From contig SCRK01000238.1 in assembly GCA_004298075.1 (NCBI GenBank), positions 1 through 6,872 of the forward strand: a stretch of 6,872 nt of DNA, given 5' to 3'. Below, in pieces: positions 6,561 to 6,872 of the stretch (position 1 is its first letter; every line of letters starts with the position of its first letter). This stretch comes from a bacterium. Lineage in GTDB: Bacteria > Omnitrophota > Gorgyraeia > Gygaellales > Profunditerraquicolaceae. The position numbers were made by a program, and so were the translations under genes. The notes beneath the pieces were generated by a model. The model had not been told where the DNA came from and made no database searches. It saw nothing but the letters and a program-made list of their open reading frames with translations.

Positions 6561-6614
6561 ACCCCTTTTTGGTCGTCGGCCACACACTATACTAGGCCAC
6601 CACTTCTTTAATTT

Positions 6615-6649
6615 TAAACTGGGCCCAGAAGGGTTCGGACCTCCGACCA
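6615..6649 (-). repeat. 35-bp direct repeat, copy A (3' part of the intact CAU tRNA)
   Basis: Overlaps the 3' part of the tRNA at 6620-6691 and extends 5 nt past it. Identical to 6437-6471; identity ends sharply at both borders (6614/6436 and 6650/6472 differ). Confidence 0.95.
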
Positions 6650-6691
6650 AGTGATTATGAGTCACCTGCTCTACCACTGAGCTATGGGCCC
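6620..6691 (-). tRNA. tRNA with anticodon CAU, probably tRNA-Ile2 (otherwise elongator tRNA-Met)
   Basis: A complete 72-nt cloverleaf. Acceptor GGGCCCA/TGGGCCC is fully paired, with discriminator A and no encoded CCA. The D arm is GCTC-AGTGGTA-GAGC. The anticodon stem is GGTGA/TCACT with loop CTCATAA; the variable loop is TGGTC; the T arm is GGAGG-TCCGAAC-CCTTC. A fully paired first base pair rules out initiator tRNA. C4-G69 and C5-G68 are the pairs E. coli TilS uses to recognise tRNA-Ile2, and the segment from the anticodon stem into the variable loop closely resembles what I recall of E. coli tRNA-Ile2. In that case C34 becomes lysidine and the tRNA reads AUA. As in tRNA-Val nearby, T-loop position 55 is C rather than U. 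Its 3' end is the left border of the inserted 178-bp unit. Confidence 0.9.
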
Positions 6692-6707
6692 TCAAGGTCA
6701 ATGCTAT

Positions 6708-6736
6708 ATATTACTATTTATGGGTGTTTTTGGCAA
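6708..6736 (-). promoter_or_regulatory. Candidate sigma-70-type promoter of the tRNA transcript
   Basis: TTGCCA (-35, 6731-6736) and TAATAT (-10, 6708-6713), separated by exactly 17 nt in an AT-rich stretch. The predicted start is near 6701, about 10 nt before the CAU tRNA. The -35 hexamer is a close match and the -10 matches four of six positions. Position ahead of the first gene of the leftward cluster adds support. Confidence 0.55.
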
Positions 6737-6758
6737 GATAATATTTGGGATTTGTCAC

Positions 6759-6777
6759 TTACCATTTAAAAGTGAAC
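6759..6777 (+). repeat. 19-bp direct repeat, copy 1, at the IS end
   Basis: TTACCATTTAAAAGTGAAC, exactly repeated at 6793-6811, 34 bp on (about three helical turns). Probably a transposase-binding site in the IS terminus. Confidence 0.95.
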
Positions 6778-6792
6778 TGTTTTAAAGCCGAT

Positions 6793-6811
6793 TTACCATT
6801 TAAAAGTGAAC
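6793..6811 (+). repeat. 19-bp direct repeat, copy 2, at the IS end
   Basis: Exact second copy of the 6759-6777 repeat, followed by 45 nt of leader before the partial gene at 6857. Confidence 0.95.
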
Positions 6812-6856
6812 ACCTAAAATTATGGCATACTTTATCCAAAAAGAAAGGAGTAAAGT

Positions 6857-6872
6857 ATGGCCAAACATATCC
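6857..6872 (+). CDS. Probable transposase, first five codons only
   Basis: ATG GCC AAA CAT ATC (MAKHI) then the window ends. AAAGGAG (6844-6850) lies 6 nt upstream, an excellent ribosome site, so this is a real start. Assignment as a transposase (IS21 IstA-like or another integrase-type protein) rests only on the repeated terminal sites before it. It is the only rightward gene in the window and diverges from the tRNA/rnpB transcript. Confidence 0.5.

Larger units (their letters stand above)
6437..6614 (-). mobile_element. 178-bp unit inserted at a tRNA 3' end (candidate mini integrative element)
   Basis: This unit lies between the CAU tRNA and tRNA-Val. It consists of about 143 bp of unrelated, hairpin-rich DNA (6472-6614) plus an exact 35-bp copy (6437-6471) of the tRNA's variable loop, T arm, acceptor 3' strand and 6 nt beyond. 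An intact tRNA on one side and a free 3' tRNA fragment on the other is the classic footprint of site-specific integration into a tRNA gene, with attL and attR at the ends. Without the unit, the two tRNAs would be separated by only about 17 nt. It contains no integrase or any credible gene. It could be a remnant of a larger element, a non-autonomous passenger mobilised in trans, or a partial tandem duplication with later divergence. Confidence 0.55.
6753..6872 (+). mobile_element. Left end of an insertion sequence (IS21-like by repeat layout), truncated by the window
   Basis: From about 6753 (TGTCACTTACC) the sequence changes character. It carries two 19-bp direct repeats and then, 45 nt after the second, a strong ribosome site and an ATG opening rightwards. 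Repeated subterminal sites ahead of the transposase gene, and an end beginning with TGT, are typical of IS21-family elements. The family is an inference, since only five codons of the protein are visible. The boundary at 6753 is estimated; no target duplication or second end can be seen. Confidence 0.5.

Noticed and set aside
6540..6570. Rho-independent terminator
   Set aside because: The 21-bp inverted repeat has almost no loop, and a T-run appears only on the plus strand and separated from the stem, where there is no upstream gene to terminate.
6426..6701. 91-codon minus-strand open frame across the CAU tRNA and the inserted unit
   Set aside because: It translates the tRNA itself (SSVVEQVTHNHLVGGPNPSGP) and the orphan tRNA 3' end (GRRSEPFWAQ). 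This is a known kind of spurious tRNA-derived protein, with no ribosome site.

Overview
The window reads as a stretch of bacterial chromosome in which nearly everything is transcribed leftwards (minus strand), with very tight spacing: 4-bp ATGA overlaps at three junctions (zinc-ribbon gene/rnhA, yebC/ruvC, ruvC/ruvA), near-zero gaps elsewhere, and a bacterial RNase P RNA lodged between protein genes. GC content looks intermediate and the standard code with ATG/TTG starts fits throughout. The gene set and order suggest an uncultivated-type lineage such as Omnitrophota or another PVC-related group. That placement is inference from recalled gene neighbourhoods and protein style, not from a search.

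Reading in the direction of transcription (right to left): at the right edge (about 6753-6872) a rightward-facing insertion-sequence end carries two 19-bp direct repeats and the first five codons of a probable transposase. Facing away from it is a plausible promoter (6708-6736) for a tRNA with anticodon CAU (6620-6691), probably tRNA-Ile2 rather than elongator Met. Next comes a 178-bp unit (6437-6614) that ends in an exact 35-bp copy of the tRNA 3' end and is full of hairpins; it looks like a tiny element integrated into the tRNA. Then come tRNA-Val(CAC) (6352-6425), a coiled-coil/zinc-ribbon protein (5607-6326, TTG start), RNase HI (5164-5610) and RNase P RNA (4818-5194). The last 31 nt of the RNase HI gene, including its stop, are also the first 31 nt of the RNase P RNA.

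After rnpB come yebC (translation factor family), ruvC and ruvA (Holliday junction resolution; ruvB is not in the window), scpB (chromosome segregation, scpA not present), and then an aromatic amino acid block: pheA (chorismate mutase/prephenate dehydratase), a HisC-type aminotransferase, and the start of a Thermotoga-type DAHP synthase (aroF) running off the left edge. No convincing terminator was seen between the tRNA promoter and the left edge, so one long transcript, or several overlapping ones, could serve tRNA supply, tRNA processing, recombination and phenylalanine synthesis.

The protein genes are well-conserved housekeeping families. The unusual material is at the right: the tRNA-embedded mini-element with its palindromes, C in place of the near-invariant U at T-loop position 55 in both tRNAs, the rnhA/rnpB overlap, and RNase P RNA apparently lying downstream of its own tRNA substrates.
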